Shown here: positions 9,452-17,190 of the stretch, in pieces
Layout: the number at the start of each line of letters is the position of its first letter
Numbering within the stretch: the first letter of the stretch is position 1
From: Synechococcus sp. PROS-U-1
Lineage (GTDB): Bacteria; Cyanobacteriota; Cyanobacteriia; PCC-6307; Cyanobiaceae
Length of the DNA stretch: 64,000 bases
Reading direction: 5' to 3'
Assembly: GCF_014279755.1 (NCBI RefSeq)
Contig: NZ_CP047951.1
Location: 930,001-994,000, forward strand
Program-made: the position numbers and the translations under genes
The notes under the pieces: generated by a model
Database searches by the model: none
Told to the model about the DNA's origin: nothing
Seen by the model: the letters and a program-made list of their open reading frames with translations, nothing else

Positions 9452-9537
9452 TCCAAGCCTCTGCAGAGGTCGCACACCTTGAGCGACAGACAAATCAGGG
9501 GATCTCGTCTAGGAGACGAGCGGTTTTACCTCGAACA

Positions 9538-9852
9538 ATGCAGCTCTACAACGTGACCTGGCAGTTTCCTGAGATCGAAGGCCAGAAGGCTGCTTACGCG
9601 AAACTGATTGATTACATGGCCAGTGGAGCAGAAGCGGATTGCTTCGACGGCTTCGAGCTGATCAGCCGTACCCACTGTCCACAAACCGGCAGCGGTGTGG
9701 TGATCTGCAAGGCCCGGGGCACCAAGGAGCTGTTCAAGCATTTCGCTCCCTGGCGCGCCATGTTCGGGGTTGAGTTCGACATGCAACCAGCCTTCAGCGA
9801 TGAAGAGGTGTGTGAATGCCACAAGGAGCTGTTTGAGTCGATGGTGGGCTGA
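9538..9852 (+). CDS. DUF3303 family small protein
   Basis: A 104-residue soluble protein beginning MQLYNVTWQFP. The pattern of a short beta strand, a helix with EGQKAAYAKLIDYM, then GSGVVICKARGTKELFKHFAPW fits the DUF3303/ferredoxin-like dimeric alpha-beta barrel family. Function is unknown. It follows ribD by 86 bases on the same strand. Family assignment is from memory of the pattern. Confidence 0.7.
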   Translation: MQLYNVTWQFPEIEGQKAAYAKLIDYMASGAEADCFDGFELISRTHCPQTGSGVVICKARGTKELFKHFAPWRAMFGVEFDMQPAFSDEEVCECHKELFESMVG

Positions 9853-10229
9853 TTCCTTCAGCTCTCCTGGCTCTGGCGGTTGAGGCTGCTGGCACAGCAG
9901 TTTGGTTGTCTCAGTTTTGCAAGGGCATTGCCAAGCAATCCACATGACTGAGCAGTTGCAGCGATCAGCTGATCAGGGCCTGACCACTCGATTTTGAACA
10001 AAACCCAACGCAAGACGACTCATGGACGTGCTGGATGTGCTCTTGTTGTTCTCCTGTGGTTTTCAGGCGGTGATTCTTCCAATCGTTTTGTCAAAGTCTG
10101 TTGACCGGTGAGCAATCAGCCATTGAAGGCCTGATGCAAAGCCGTCAGTTTGAAGCAACAACAAGACGCTGAAGGGGGAGTGAACAGACAAGACGGGATT
10201 GTGCCTGAATCTCAATAAAAAATGATGAG
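9853..10229. other. Intergenic region, no confident gene
   Basis: This 377-base stretch separates the plus-strand DUF3303 gene from the 3' end of isiA. The only thing seen is a 29-codon plus-strand reading frame at 10022–10111 that would encode a hydrophobic peptide (MDVLDVLLLFSCGFQ start). It lacks a convincing ribosome binding site. There is no flavodoxin gene here, although isiB often follows isiA in other cyanobacteria. Confidence 0.5.
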
Positions 10230-10256
10230 ACCCCCCATCTCACTGAGACGAGGGGT
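10230..10256 (-). terminator. Rho-independent-type terminator of isiA
   Basis: Read on the minus strand, ACCCCTCGTCT and AGATGGGGGGT pair over 11 positions, counting G-U wobbles, around a 5-base loop. A run of T residues follows about 8 bases later. The site lies 35–60 bases past the isiA stop, so it is a good candidate for ending that transcript. Confidence 0.65.
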
Positions 10257-10290
10257 GCTTCGATAATGTTAATCAATATCGTCAGATCAA

Positions 10291-11328
10291 TTAAGCACTC
10301 ACCTTGCTGTTGCCCATGTTGTCAAGCGCTTCAGAAACGCGCTTGAAATCAAAGCCCATGCCACGTAGAGCATGCCAAAAATGACCTTGAAGGAAGAAGA
10401 AGGCAAGGTAAAAGTGCGTATTCGCCAGCCAAGCGCGTGCAGTGTGTGCATCGCCTGGGAGAGCAGTCGTATCACTGAAGTAGGGAGAGAATGCAAAACC
10501 CAACTTCAATGGTTCTCCATATAGTTCAACCGGATAAATGGCTGTGTTTTGGGCACACCAAACGCTGGTTACAAAGCCCATCAACGCCACACCAGCAAGC
10601 GAGTACGACAAGATCGACTCACCGTTGTAAATCAGCAGTTTCTTGAAGGGACCGAAAGGGCTCGTGATGATGTGCCAAACGCCACCAATGGTGAGAATAA
10701 AGGCCAACACGGCATGACCACCCATCACATCCTCGAGGCTGCTAATTGAGAGGAAATTGGCTTGATAACCCCAGACCATTCCAAGGTCGATATTCGGCTC
10801 AACCCGACGAACAGCTCCCAAAGCACTGTCATAAATGCCATGCCGTTTTGCCCATTCCACAAAGGCAATCGCTCCAAGGCCAAGAAAGATCAGATGATGC
10901 CCCAGGATGAAAGTGAGCTGTTTGGCATCACTCCAGTCGAAATGAAACTTCTGGGCACGACCTTCAGCAGTCGAAAGATCTTTCGGAGCCCGGAGTGTAT
11001 GCCAAATACCAGCTGCTCCCAAAACAGCAGATGAAACCAGATGAAAGGCTGCGACCGTGACGAGGGGTTGCACATCTGAGATCACACCACCCTCCCCAAC
11101 ACCCAAACCGAGACCGGCAAGATGAGGAATCAAAATTAGTCCTTGCTCACCCATCGGCAACGCGCTGTTGTAGCGAGCAAGCTCAAACAAGGTGAAAGCG
11201 CCCGCCCAAAACATGATCAATCCTGCATGGGCTGCATGCGCTGCGATGAAAGAGCCGCTTCGTTTAGCCACTCCTGCATTTCCCGCCCACCAGTCATAAC
11301 TGACTGATGGACTTCCATAAGACTGCAT
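10291..11328 (-). CDS. isiA: Iron stress-induced chlorophyll-binding antenna protein (CP43')
   Basis: A 345-residue member of the CP43/Pcb six-helix family. SYDWWAGNAGVAKRSG and FIAAHAAHAGLIMFWAGAF at the N-terminus, LGHHLIFLGLGAIAFVEW mid-protein and FYLAFFFLQGHFWHALRG at the end are hallmark segments with the chlorophyll-liganding histidines. The length fits IsiA, which lacks the large lumenal loop of CP43 (about 460 residues). It forms thylakoid antenna rings around photosystem I under iron limitation. A Pcb-type antenna role cannot be excluded. It stands alone on its strand, with a long AT-rich leader containing inverted repeats. Confidence 0.9.
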   Translation of the reverse strand: MQSYGSPSVSYDWWAGNAGVAKRSGSFIAAHAAHAGLIMFWAGAFTLFELARYNSALPMGEQGLILIPHLAGLGLGVGEGGVISDVQPLVTVAAFHLVSSAVLGAAGIWHTLRAPKDLSTAEGRAQKFHFDWSDAKQLTFILGHHLIFLGLGAIAFVEWAKRHGIYDSALGAVRRVEPNIDLGMVWGYQANFLSISSLEDVMGGHAVLAFILTIGGVWHIITSPFGPFKKLLIYNGESILSYSLAGVALMGFVTSVWCAQNTAIYPVELYGEPLKLGFAFSPYFSDTTALPGDAHTARAWLANTHFYLAFFFLQGHFWHALRGMGFDFKRVSEALDNMGNSKVSA

Positions 11329-11361
11329 CTTAAAAAAAAATGTGGCAATTGCAAGCTAAGG

Positions 11362-11412
11362 ATTAAGCCCTTCAAATCTGATCCGTTTTTACATTACTTT
11401 TTAGGGCTCAAT
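11362..11412. promoter_or_regulatory. Inverted repeat in isiA upstream region
   Basis: ATTAAGCCCT at 11362–11371 and AGGGCTCAAT at 11403–11412 are complementary at 9 of 10 positions, 31 bases apart and 34 bases upstream of the isiA start. It could form a stem in the isiA leader RNA or be a regulator site. No clear Fur-box match was found by eye. Confidence 0.4.
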
Positions 11413-11454
11413 CTTATTTGACGAGCGAAAGAGTCATTTGATCTGATTGGTTTT

Positions 11455-11471
11455 TTGATTGAATCAATCAA
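11455..11471. promoter_or_regulatory. 8-1-8 perfect palindrome upstream of isiA
   Basis: TTGATTGA-A-TCAATCAA is a perfect 17-base dyad located about 127 bases upstream of isiA. The size and symmetry are typical of a dimeric repressor site. Which regulator binds it, if any, is unknown. It does not match the canonical GATAAT-type Fur consensus. Confidence 0.4.
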
Positions 11472-11719
11472 GACGGGAGGCTCGATCAATAGATATGAAA
11501 AAAAAGTTCAATTGAAACAAGATAGGCAGTTGCGCACTGTTGAAAACCAATAATTCTTCGTGGCTGGTATAAATTAATTGAGGGCAATAGAAGTATCAAA
11601 TGAACCCACAGGCAAAGTGGAGTACCCTCTAGCTTTTGCTTGAGCTTGCAGGGGTTTTGCAGGCTCAGGCAAGCCGTGGTTCATCCACCCATGGCTTGTC
11701 TTGCATGCAAACGCTAGAA

Positions 11720-11765
11720 AAAGAGATTTATCTCCCGTCATTACTGACGAGAGATAAATCTCTTT
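11720..11765. repeat. Large near-perfect hairpin in intergenic region
   Basis: AAAGAGATTTATCTC (11720–11734) plus CGTCA pair with TGACG plus GAGATAAATCTCTTT (11751–11765). The result is a 21-bp stem with a single C/A mismatch and a 4-base TTAC loop. A second, weaker hairpin (CAAGCCGTGG against CCATGGCTTG) lies 20–45 bases before it. The stem could be a bidirectional terminator, a small RNA or a transposable-element relic. The flanking reading frames look non-coding. Confidence 0.7.
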
Positions 11766-11907
11766 CATTGTTGTCAAACCCCGTCCAAGGGCGACCATAC
11801 CATTGTCAAGGCTTGACAGCCATAGGATGTCAATAACGCATCAAATGCGTGTTAGATCTAGAACATGCGTTGAATCAATTGATCAAGCATGGAATGTATT
11901 TCTGTGT

Positions 11908-12603
11908 TTAAAGCTTTTCCCATTCGGAAGGCAAAATATTCGCGATGATCTCAAAGCTGTTTTTCCCATCGGGGTGAAGGATATAAGCGATGCCTTGTGG
12001 TTCTGGGTAGATTCCTGTTGCAGACTCAAAAATATCATCATGACCAATAATGACAGTGTTAGTGCCTGGTAGTGGAGGTTGGGTCAACAACGGTGTGACA
12101 TTCTTTTTCATCAGCGCAATGTGATCGTCTGTATAGTCTTCATAGGGTAAAAAGTTTAATCGTGAATCTTTTTGTGTCCACTCCCCAAATGCGAAATTGG
12201 CAGTTTTCCATGATCGGCAATACTCGCTAACGATGATTCGACCAACTGGAATTGCTTTTGAACTAAAGGCCATTCCAATCTCGTGAGACTCCCGTATACC
12301 TTGGAGGCTTAGTTTCCTCTGTGAATTACAATCATCAAGACTCATCAGAGGATCGGCTTGGTCTGCATAATCGTTTTCCGTTGTTGCATGTCGAAAATAA
12401 ATGATGAAGCCTCCATCTTTAAGGGATTTCAGTAGTGAAGATCTGTCAGCCTTCCGAACGGAAGGCTTGTTAGAGGAACTTCTTTGATTGGTCGCTTTGA
12501 TCGATTGGTCCTGACTATCTTTAGGCGAAGATTGTGGTGCCTGACTTAGCCCGCAAGAAGTAAGAAGCATTGTTGCGAGTAATGCAACAAGAGTTTTTGA
12601 CAT
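11908..12603 (-). CDS. Histidine phosphatase-like lipoprotein
   Basis: A 231-residue protein. The N-terminus has a lipoprotein signal with the lipobox LLTSC, Cys17 being the lipidated residue, followed by a Ser/Gln-rich linker. The domain then carries FRHA (Arg71, His72), an EYCRSWKTA segment and VIIGHDD, matching the RHG, Arg and second-His elements of the histidine phosphatase superfamily. The motif is RHA rather than RHG. The substrate is unknown, and the protein is probably anchored in the periplasm. It lies in the AT-richer island. Confidence 0.75.
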   Translation of the reverse strand: MSKTLVALLATMLLTSCGLSQAPQSSPKDSQDQSIKATNQRSSSNKPSVRKADRSSLLKSLKDGGFIIYFRHATTENDYADQADPLMSLDDCNSQRKLSLQGIRESHEIGMAFSSKAIPVGRIIVSEYCRSWKTANFAFGEWTQKDSRLNFLPYEDYTDDHIALMKKNVTPLLTQPPLPGTNTVIIGHDDIFESATGIYPEPQGIAYILHPDGKNSFEIIANILPSEWEKL

Positions 12604-12646
12604 TGGTTGGATTGATAGTCTGCTTATTCAACTGTTGAGCGACTGT

Positions 12647-12835
12647 TCATTCTTTAGTATCTTTATTTTGCTGTTTGGTTGCTTGAGTTGGCTTGGCTGA
12701 AACTTTTTTGGGTTTCAGGTTGGAAGAATCCAGCCGTTGCTCGCCAAATGTTTTGTAGGCAAGTAGGAATAAACTGCTCGTTATTGGAATCGATGTGATC
12801 CCTCCAACAGCTATTTCAAATTCTGAAAGTGACAT
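12647..12835 (-). CDS. Small putative membrane protein
   Basis: A 62-residue reading frame. Residues ~8–27 form one hydrophobic segment (VGGITSIPITSSLFLLAY), followed by a Lys/Gln-rich soluble tail. That topology is typical of small thylakoid or plasma-membrane proteins, but I do not recognise a family. It lies just upstream of the phosphatase-like lipoprotein on the same strand, with a 43-base gap. Confidence 0.45.
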   Translation of the reverse strand: MSLSEFEIAVGGITSIPITSSLFLLAYKTFGEQRLDSSNLKPKKVSAKPTQATKQQNKDTKE

Positions 12836-12939
12836 AGAAATTACGCGAGAATTCTAACTTCAACACGCACTGCTCAGTCTTGTATTCAGGATGACGCTTC
12901 TTTGTAGTTCAAAAATTACAGACAAGAAGTCTGAAGGGT

Positions 12940-13155
12940 TCAGTTTGCAAAATTTGGGTTGAACTCTGGATTGTTGGAGCCATAGCGAGTGGAGGGGCGC
13001 AAAACACGGCGGCGCTCAACCACACATCGAACTGTGGTCTGATGGGCTTGTGCAATCGCATCAACAAGGCCTATCGGCCATTCTGAACCGCAGCGCATTT
13101 CAGCTTCCATCACCGATGCATCAAGGTTGGCGAGACGGGTCGATTTGCGGGACAT
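12940..13155 (-). CDS. Hypothetical small protein
   Basis: A 71-residue basic protein. The middle segment (WPIGLVDAIAQAHQTTVRCVVERRR) could form helices. No known motif is seen. Its GC content is higher than the flanking DNA, which favours real coding. It is listed with low confidence. Confidence 0.35.
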   Translation of the reverse strand: MSRKSTRLANLDASVMEAEMRCGSEWPIGLVDAIAQAHQTTVRCVVERRRVLRPSTRYGSNNPEFNPNFAN

Positions 13156-13489
13156 CAGAAGACAGATGCAAATTGGAACGAATCAACACCAGTTATTGAC
13201 CGGTGTAAAGGAGTGGAACAATGGAAATCAATATTGATTTTCACTCTTATAAACGCCTGCCTGACTCTTGAACCTGGAGGGAAGAAGAGTCAGGTGACGC
13301 CCAATAAATCCGACAGCATCGAATTCATTGTGTGAACAGCTCCGGCTGGAATGAACTGTCCTGATCAATGTTCGCTGCTTCAATGGAAAGAGATGCTGCC
13401 TATGCCGCAAGAGCGGCATAGTTTTGATCTAGTCAGACGTGACCGATGTCATCTCAGGCACGAATGAATCGCGGTTTATTTCTCTATCG

Positions 13490-13612
13490 ATGAGCGCACT
13501 GATGTTGCCACTCGCGATGAACTCCCGAAGTCAAGCTGCCAAGTCTTTATTGGGGAAACTAGGCGGTGAAGGATGCCGTGGAGACCTCAACGGTATTTGT
13601 TATGTCTGTTGA
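13490..13612 (+). CDS. 40-residue Cys-containing peptide with Gly-Gly motif
   Basis: ATG 13490 opens a 40-codon frame ending in TGA at 13612. The peptide has a helical N-terminal half (SRSQAAKSLLGKL), a Gly-Gly pair at residues 24–25, and a 15-residue tail with cysteines at 28, 37 and 40 (EGCRGDLNGICYVC). The leader, double-glycine and Cys-rich core layout resembles a small secreted or modified peptide precursor. No ribosome binding site is obvious, and ATG codons at 13502 or 13517 could be the start. No processing or export gene is adjacent, so this is inference from layout. Confidence 0.45.
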   Translation: MSALMLPLAMNSRSQAAKSLLGKLGGEGCRGDLNGICYVC

Positions 13613-13718
13613 AAGCTAGATCCTCTCTCTTCCTTGCTTAGAGCATTGCAGGTGGCAATTTCTCTCGGTTCAGGATATTCATTCCGATTTCAATATTCCT
13701 CTTCTGGGAAGCTTGGGA

Positions 13719-13916
13719 TCATTCCAGTTTGGTTCTTTGTAATTTATTGTCGAGTCGCTCTTTGACCAATTCTGCAAAGTCGCAGTAACTGATGTCTTCC
13801 GTTTTTGTGTCGCTCATGATTTCCTGAGCCTCTTTCATTAAATAGTCGTATGTGGTCTTGTCAGTCGTTCTGTTCGCCAGATCAATAATGTGAGCAAATG
13901 CTTCGATGTTGGTCAT
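13719..13916 (-). CDS. Small acidic hypothetical protein
   Basis: A 65-residue helical protein beginning MTNIEAFAHIIDLANRTTD, with a charged C-terminus. The amino-acid composition looks protein-like and there is no membrane segment. I do not recognise a family. It is isolated in the island between the peptide frame and rpmG. Confidence 0.5.
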   Translation of the reverse strand: MTNIEAFAHIIDLANRTTDKTTYDYLMKEAQEIMSDTKTEDISYCDFAELVKERLDNKLQRTKLE

Positions 13917-14277
13917 GATTGTAGTGTATTCTCACCAAAAATAGCTGGTATGAGTTTCATGGCTTGCCTTAAAGTTTACCGACAATTGATCGCATTGATA
14001 CGCTGATTGTTGGCTGAAAATTCTACGGAGTGTGAGATTTGAGCGCTCGCCTATTGGCTTGCGGTTGTCTGCATGAAGTCTGGAAATGCTTTTTGATAGG
14101 CTGCCTTTCGCGTGTTGTCAGCTTGTCTTTTTGTATGATAACTTGCTCAAGAATTGAGCTCTGAGTGATACTTGGCTTTTGCAAGTTGCTGTCTTCGTCG
14201 TTAATTTTGTGGTCCTATTTTAAGGCTTTTGCTTATCTGCTCGTGCTTTGCTTCGTATGAGAAAACTTGTGGCCCTA

Positions 14278-14478
14278 TTATTTGATTTCGCGATGCAGCG
14301 TCATCTTGTTGAGCTGAGGGCAGAATTTCATGAGCTCAAGTCGTTCAGGATTATTCCTTCGATTCTTGGTGGTGGTGTATCGCGACACGCCGGGTGTTCG
14401 CTTTTCCGAAGCTGATGCTGTTCTGCATTCTGTGCATTCGAGAGTTACGATAATACGAACGCCTTTGCTCTTGGCCAT
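14278..14478 (-). CDS. rpmG: Ribosomal protein L33-like, divergent copy
   Basis: A 66-residue protein clearly of the bL33 family ([10 protein letters not shown] start; ECTEC at 14–18; [14 protein letters not shown]). bL33 sits near the 50S E site. The first zinc pair, Cys15 and Cys18, is intact. The second pair, usually CPHC, reads CPQL: Cys53 is kept and the partner is Leu56. The zinc ribbon is therefore partly lost. The usual cyanobacterial rpmG lies next to rpsR; this one is alone in an AT-rich island beside the hairpin array, so it looks like a paralogue or decaying copy. Function on the ribosome is uncertain. Confidence 0.8.
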   Translation of the reverse strand: MAKSKGVRIIVTLECTECRTASASEKRTPGVSRYTTTKNRRNNPERLELMKFCPQLNKMTLHREIK

Positions 14479-14513
14479 AACGATTTGACACTTTGTTTAG
14501 GGTATGGGTGACT

Positions 14514-15005
14514 GGACTGACCCCTCCGGTTGAGAAGAGGAGTCAGTTGTAACCCCAGCGCGATGACCCGGATAAGTCATCGGATTGAAGGTGCCTCGCG
14601 AGTACCTTCAAATCCACAATGCCTATATTCACGCAGAGAATTTGTGCAAACGAGGTGTTGGCAGAGCTCAAATGAAACGAGGCCTTGTCGCAGAGTTGTC
14701 AATGAACAAAGCCGTATCGCTGGACTGACTCTTCGTCGCTCAAGAAGAAGAGTCAGTTCTGCTCCAGCGCCCGATGGCTCGCCAGAATCATCGGGTTGAA
14801 GAGGTGCTGTCAAGCTTCCCTTCGCAAAAACAATGACCTGGGCCAATGAAAAGTGCCGTTCCGATGAGGCAATCAACTTGTCCAAATGAAACGGGGCTCA
14901 GTTGCAATGCCACTCATCTCAATAGAGGAAACGCCGGACTGACTCCTCCTGCGACGAAGAAGCCAGTTGGTGTACCAGCGCCCGATGGCACGATCAGCCA
15001 TCGAT
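14514..15005. repeat. Three diverged ~210-bp tandem units, each with two hairpins
   Basis: Units begin with GGACTGAC at 14514, 14722 and 14936 (spacing 208 and 214). Each has hairpin 1, ACTGACTCTTC paired with GAAGAGTCAGT (perfect in unit 2 at 14724–14757, one mismatch in unit 1, several in unit 3). A conserved CCAGCGC follows, then hairpin 2: CGATGAC/GTCATCG at 14561–14582, CCCGATG/CATCGGG at 14770–14795 and CGATGGC/GCCATCG at 14983–15003. The A-T to G-C change between units 1 and 3 keeps the pair. The inter-hairpin parts also align (CAAATGAAACG). No coding frame is conserved. It lies 36 bases upstream of the divergent rpmG copy. Confidence 0.8.
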
Positions 15006-15361
15006 TTGGATGCTTCTCCAAGCGTCCTACCTCACTATTGCCTTGTTCCTTCTGGCCGTTGTTCCAATGCGTCACTGGAGTGGTTCAAAAGAGTCAAGGC
15101 CTTGTATCAACGAACTTGGCACTCCCATGCGTTGCCTCTGTCGCTTATTCGAGAAAATAACTCTCATGCAGGCCAGTTTTGGCATTTACTTTCTTTTTGA
15201 TTTTTGCTCAAGGCTGCTTGCCTAGCGACCTGGTGTTCTTGTTGATGCAGCTGTTTTAAAGGCATCTTTGCGCAGTTCTGTGCGCGTATTTAGGGCATCG
15301 ATGGCCTTCGATCAGGACCACGTATCTGGCCCAGTCGAGATGATGACATCAGGGGATCCGC
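15006..15361. other. Intergenic region before the PfkB gene
   Basis: This is about 350 bases with no convincing gene. The first ~150 bases may be a decayed continuation of the third repeat unit (a GTCAAGGCCTTG segment resembles the tail of unit 1). The rest is a T-rich stretch leading to the kinase gene. Confidence 0.4.
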
Positions 15362-16273
15362 ATGGGTCATGAGCTGCCGCAGCGGTCAGTCGGTTTCGGG
15401 CCGAATCACCAGAGAGGATGGGACTCCAGAGGTCTGGGATTGCCGTTGTCTTCTGCTTCAGCTCTGCCGCCGCTGCGCTTGGCCGTCGTCGGCCATGTCG
15501 AGTGGGTGGAATTTCTGGCGGTGGATCAATTGCCCCGTCCCGGTGCTATCGGTCACGCTTTGCGGACCCTGCAGGAACCCGCAGGTGGTGGTGCCGTCAC
15601 TGCTGTGCAGATGGCACGGTTGCAGCGGCAGCCTGTCCAGTTCTTTACAGCCCTTGGCCGCGATTCGCTCGGACAAGCCTGCGTTAACCGGCTCGAGCGT
15701 CTGGGCGTTGAGGTGCATGTCGCCTGGAGAGAGGCGCCAACCCGGCGGGGCCTGAGCTTGGTCGATGGCGAGGGAGACCGGGCGATCACCGTGATCGGCG
15801 AGCGGCTGACCCCATCACTCGACGACGATCTTCCTTGGCAGGCCCTCGGCGAGTGCGACGGCCTCTTCGTCACGGCAGCTGATGCGCCTTTGTTGAAAGC
15901 CTGCCGATCTGCTGCTGTCCTGGCCGCGACTCCGCGGGTTCGATTGCCTGTGCTTCAGGAGGCCAAGGTGTGCCTCGACGCTTTGATTGGCAGTGGGCTT
16001 GATCCGGGTGAACGCGTGGAGCCGGATCAGTTGAATCCAGCTCCTCAAACTCTCCTTCGCACAGAGGGTGCCGCAGGAGGGCTCAGTCTTCCGGGCGGGC
16101 GCTACGAACCAGCGCCACTTCCGGGGCCCATGGTGGAGAGCTATGGCTGCGGTGACAGCTTTGCAGCGGGGGTGGTCACAGCCCTTGCTGCCCGCTGGTC
16201 CTTGGCGGAGGCCATTGCTTTGGGTGCTCAGTGTGGTGCGGCATGTGCCACGCGCTTTGGACCCTACGGCTAG
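15362..16273 (+). CDS. PfkB/ribokinase family carbohydrate kinase
   Basis: A protein of up to 303 residues of the PfkB sugar-kinase family. The core starts LRLAVVGHVEWVEF; GGGAVTAVQMARLQ lies in the substrate region, and the C-terminal SYGCGDSFAAGV is the PfkB signature 2 with the catalytic Asp (usually GAGDxF; here GCGD). The substrate is unknown. The first ~38 residues before LRLAVVGH are not typical, so translation may begin at a TTG near 15434 instead. The gene follows the repeat island. Confidence 0.8.
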   Translation: MGHELPQRSVGFGPNHQRGWDSRGLGLPLSSASALPPLRLAVVGHVEWVEFLAVDQLPRPGAIGHALRTLQEPAGGGAVTAVQMARLQRQPVQFFTALGRDSLGQACVNRLERLGVEVHVAWREAPTRRGLSLVDGEGDRAITVIGERLTPSLDDDLPWQALGECDGLFVTAADAPLLKACRSAAVLAATPRVRLPVLQEAKVCLDALIGSGLDPGERVEPDQLNPAPQTLLRTEGAAGGLSLPGGRYEPAPLPGPMVESYGCGDSFAAGVVTALAARWSLAEAIALGAQCGAACATRFGPYG

Positions 16274-16445
16274 TCAACTTGGACGGTTCACCTATCACCT
16301 TGCTCAGTGATTCCCTCCAAAGCCATGGGGCTGTTGTCGGCGTTAAGCGGCTCGGCTTTGTCGTTTTGAACGTCAGATTTCGGAGGGTGGCAGCGCACGG
16401 GAGGCGCTAAATGCCGCGAAGATGGCTGGATAAGTCTGTTTTTCA

Positions 16446-16742
16446 ATGGCACCCAGTGAAAGAGAGATCCTCGCCGCATCAGCAGGCTGGGTCGCCGTCA
16501 CCTTGAACGTGGTTCCGGGTTTAGGCGCTGGTTACCTCTATCAACGCCGCTGGAAGGCGTACTGGATCACATCTGCTCTGGCAACGACCTGGTTCGTACT
16601 CGGTGCAGTTCTTGGACAAGGAGCAGAAGCTGGTGAAGACATCCAAAACCAATTGATTGGCTTACTCGGACTCGTCGCTCTTGCTGCTGGAACGGCAGTT
16701 GAAGCCGGGCTCGCCGCGAAGAAATCTCGTGAGCAGAACTAA
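16446..16742 (+). CDS. Small membrane protein, hypothetical
   Basis: A 98-residue protein with about three hydrophobic segments (AGWVAVTLNVVPGLGAGYLY, ALATTWFVLGAVLG, IGLLGLVALAAGTAVEAGL) and a Lys/Arg-rich C-terminus. VPGLGAGYLYQRRWKAYW resembles the loop of small membrane proteins of the TM2-like type. It is probably in the inner or thylakoid membrane. Function is unknown. Confidence 0.65.
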   Translation: MAPSEREILAASAGWVAVTLNVVPGLGAGYLYQRRWKAYWITSALATTWFVLGAVLGQGAEAGEDIQNQLIGLLGLVALAAGTAVEAGLAAKKSREQN

Positions 16743-17190
16743 GACGGGTTGAGGCAACACAACTCTCAGTTGAGCTTCAGAACAGATCTGAAAAATGCTC
16801 TTGAACTGGTAGAGCAACGAGACATACGAACCAGGTGACCCCTCTTCCCTCCTGGTTTTTTGATTGCTTAAGCAGAGCTGGCAACACGCAGGGCAGTCGC
16901 GTTAAACCTCTGTATCAAGACACTCACGTTGCCCTGTTCCTATTGGAGCAACTGGTTGCAGCACGACGAGCCAATGTCCCTGAAGCGTTCAGACGGTGGT
17001 TGTCAGGCAGGGTGTAAAACCTTGGAGAATCAGCGGTGGAGGAGCTTTTGCTGGACTGGCTCAACTCGTTTCTGTCCATAGACGAGCAGCGCAGGCTGTT
17101 GGGTTGGCACCTGGGGGTAAGCCTCCTGCTAGACACCCTCGGCCAACAAAACCAGTGGTTAACGTTTCTTCATATCCGGTTCAACGTCTC
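16743..17190. other. Intergenic region, no confident gene
   Basis: About 450 bases. Two plus-strand frames exist (16835–17017 and 17036–17233). The first has Ala/Arg-rich stretches that look protein-like (EQLVAARRANVPEAF), but neither has a supporting ribosome binding site or a recognisable motif. They may be remnants of a decayed gene. Confidence 0.35.

Noticed and set aside
11574-11836. Small frames on both strands around the large hairpin
   Set aside because: They read through the hairpin arms and have repetitive, non-protein-like composition.
13228-13419. 63-codon minus-strand frame in the island
   Set aside because: No ribosome binding site and Arg/His/Ser-rich composition unlike a folded protein; no sign of conservation can be seen.
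14510-15010. CRISPR array in the repeat island
   Set aside because: Units are ~210 bp, diverged, and lack short identical repeats with unique spacers of constant length. No cas genes are nearby.
14577-15225. Small frames over the repeat array
   Set aside because: None is preserved between the three units, so the array is not protein-coding.
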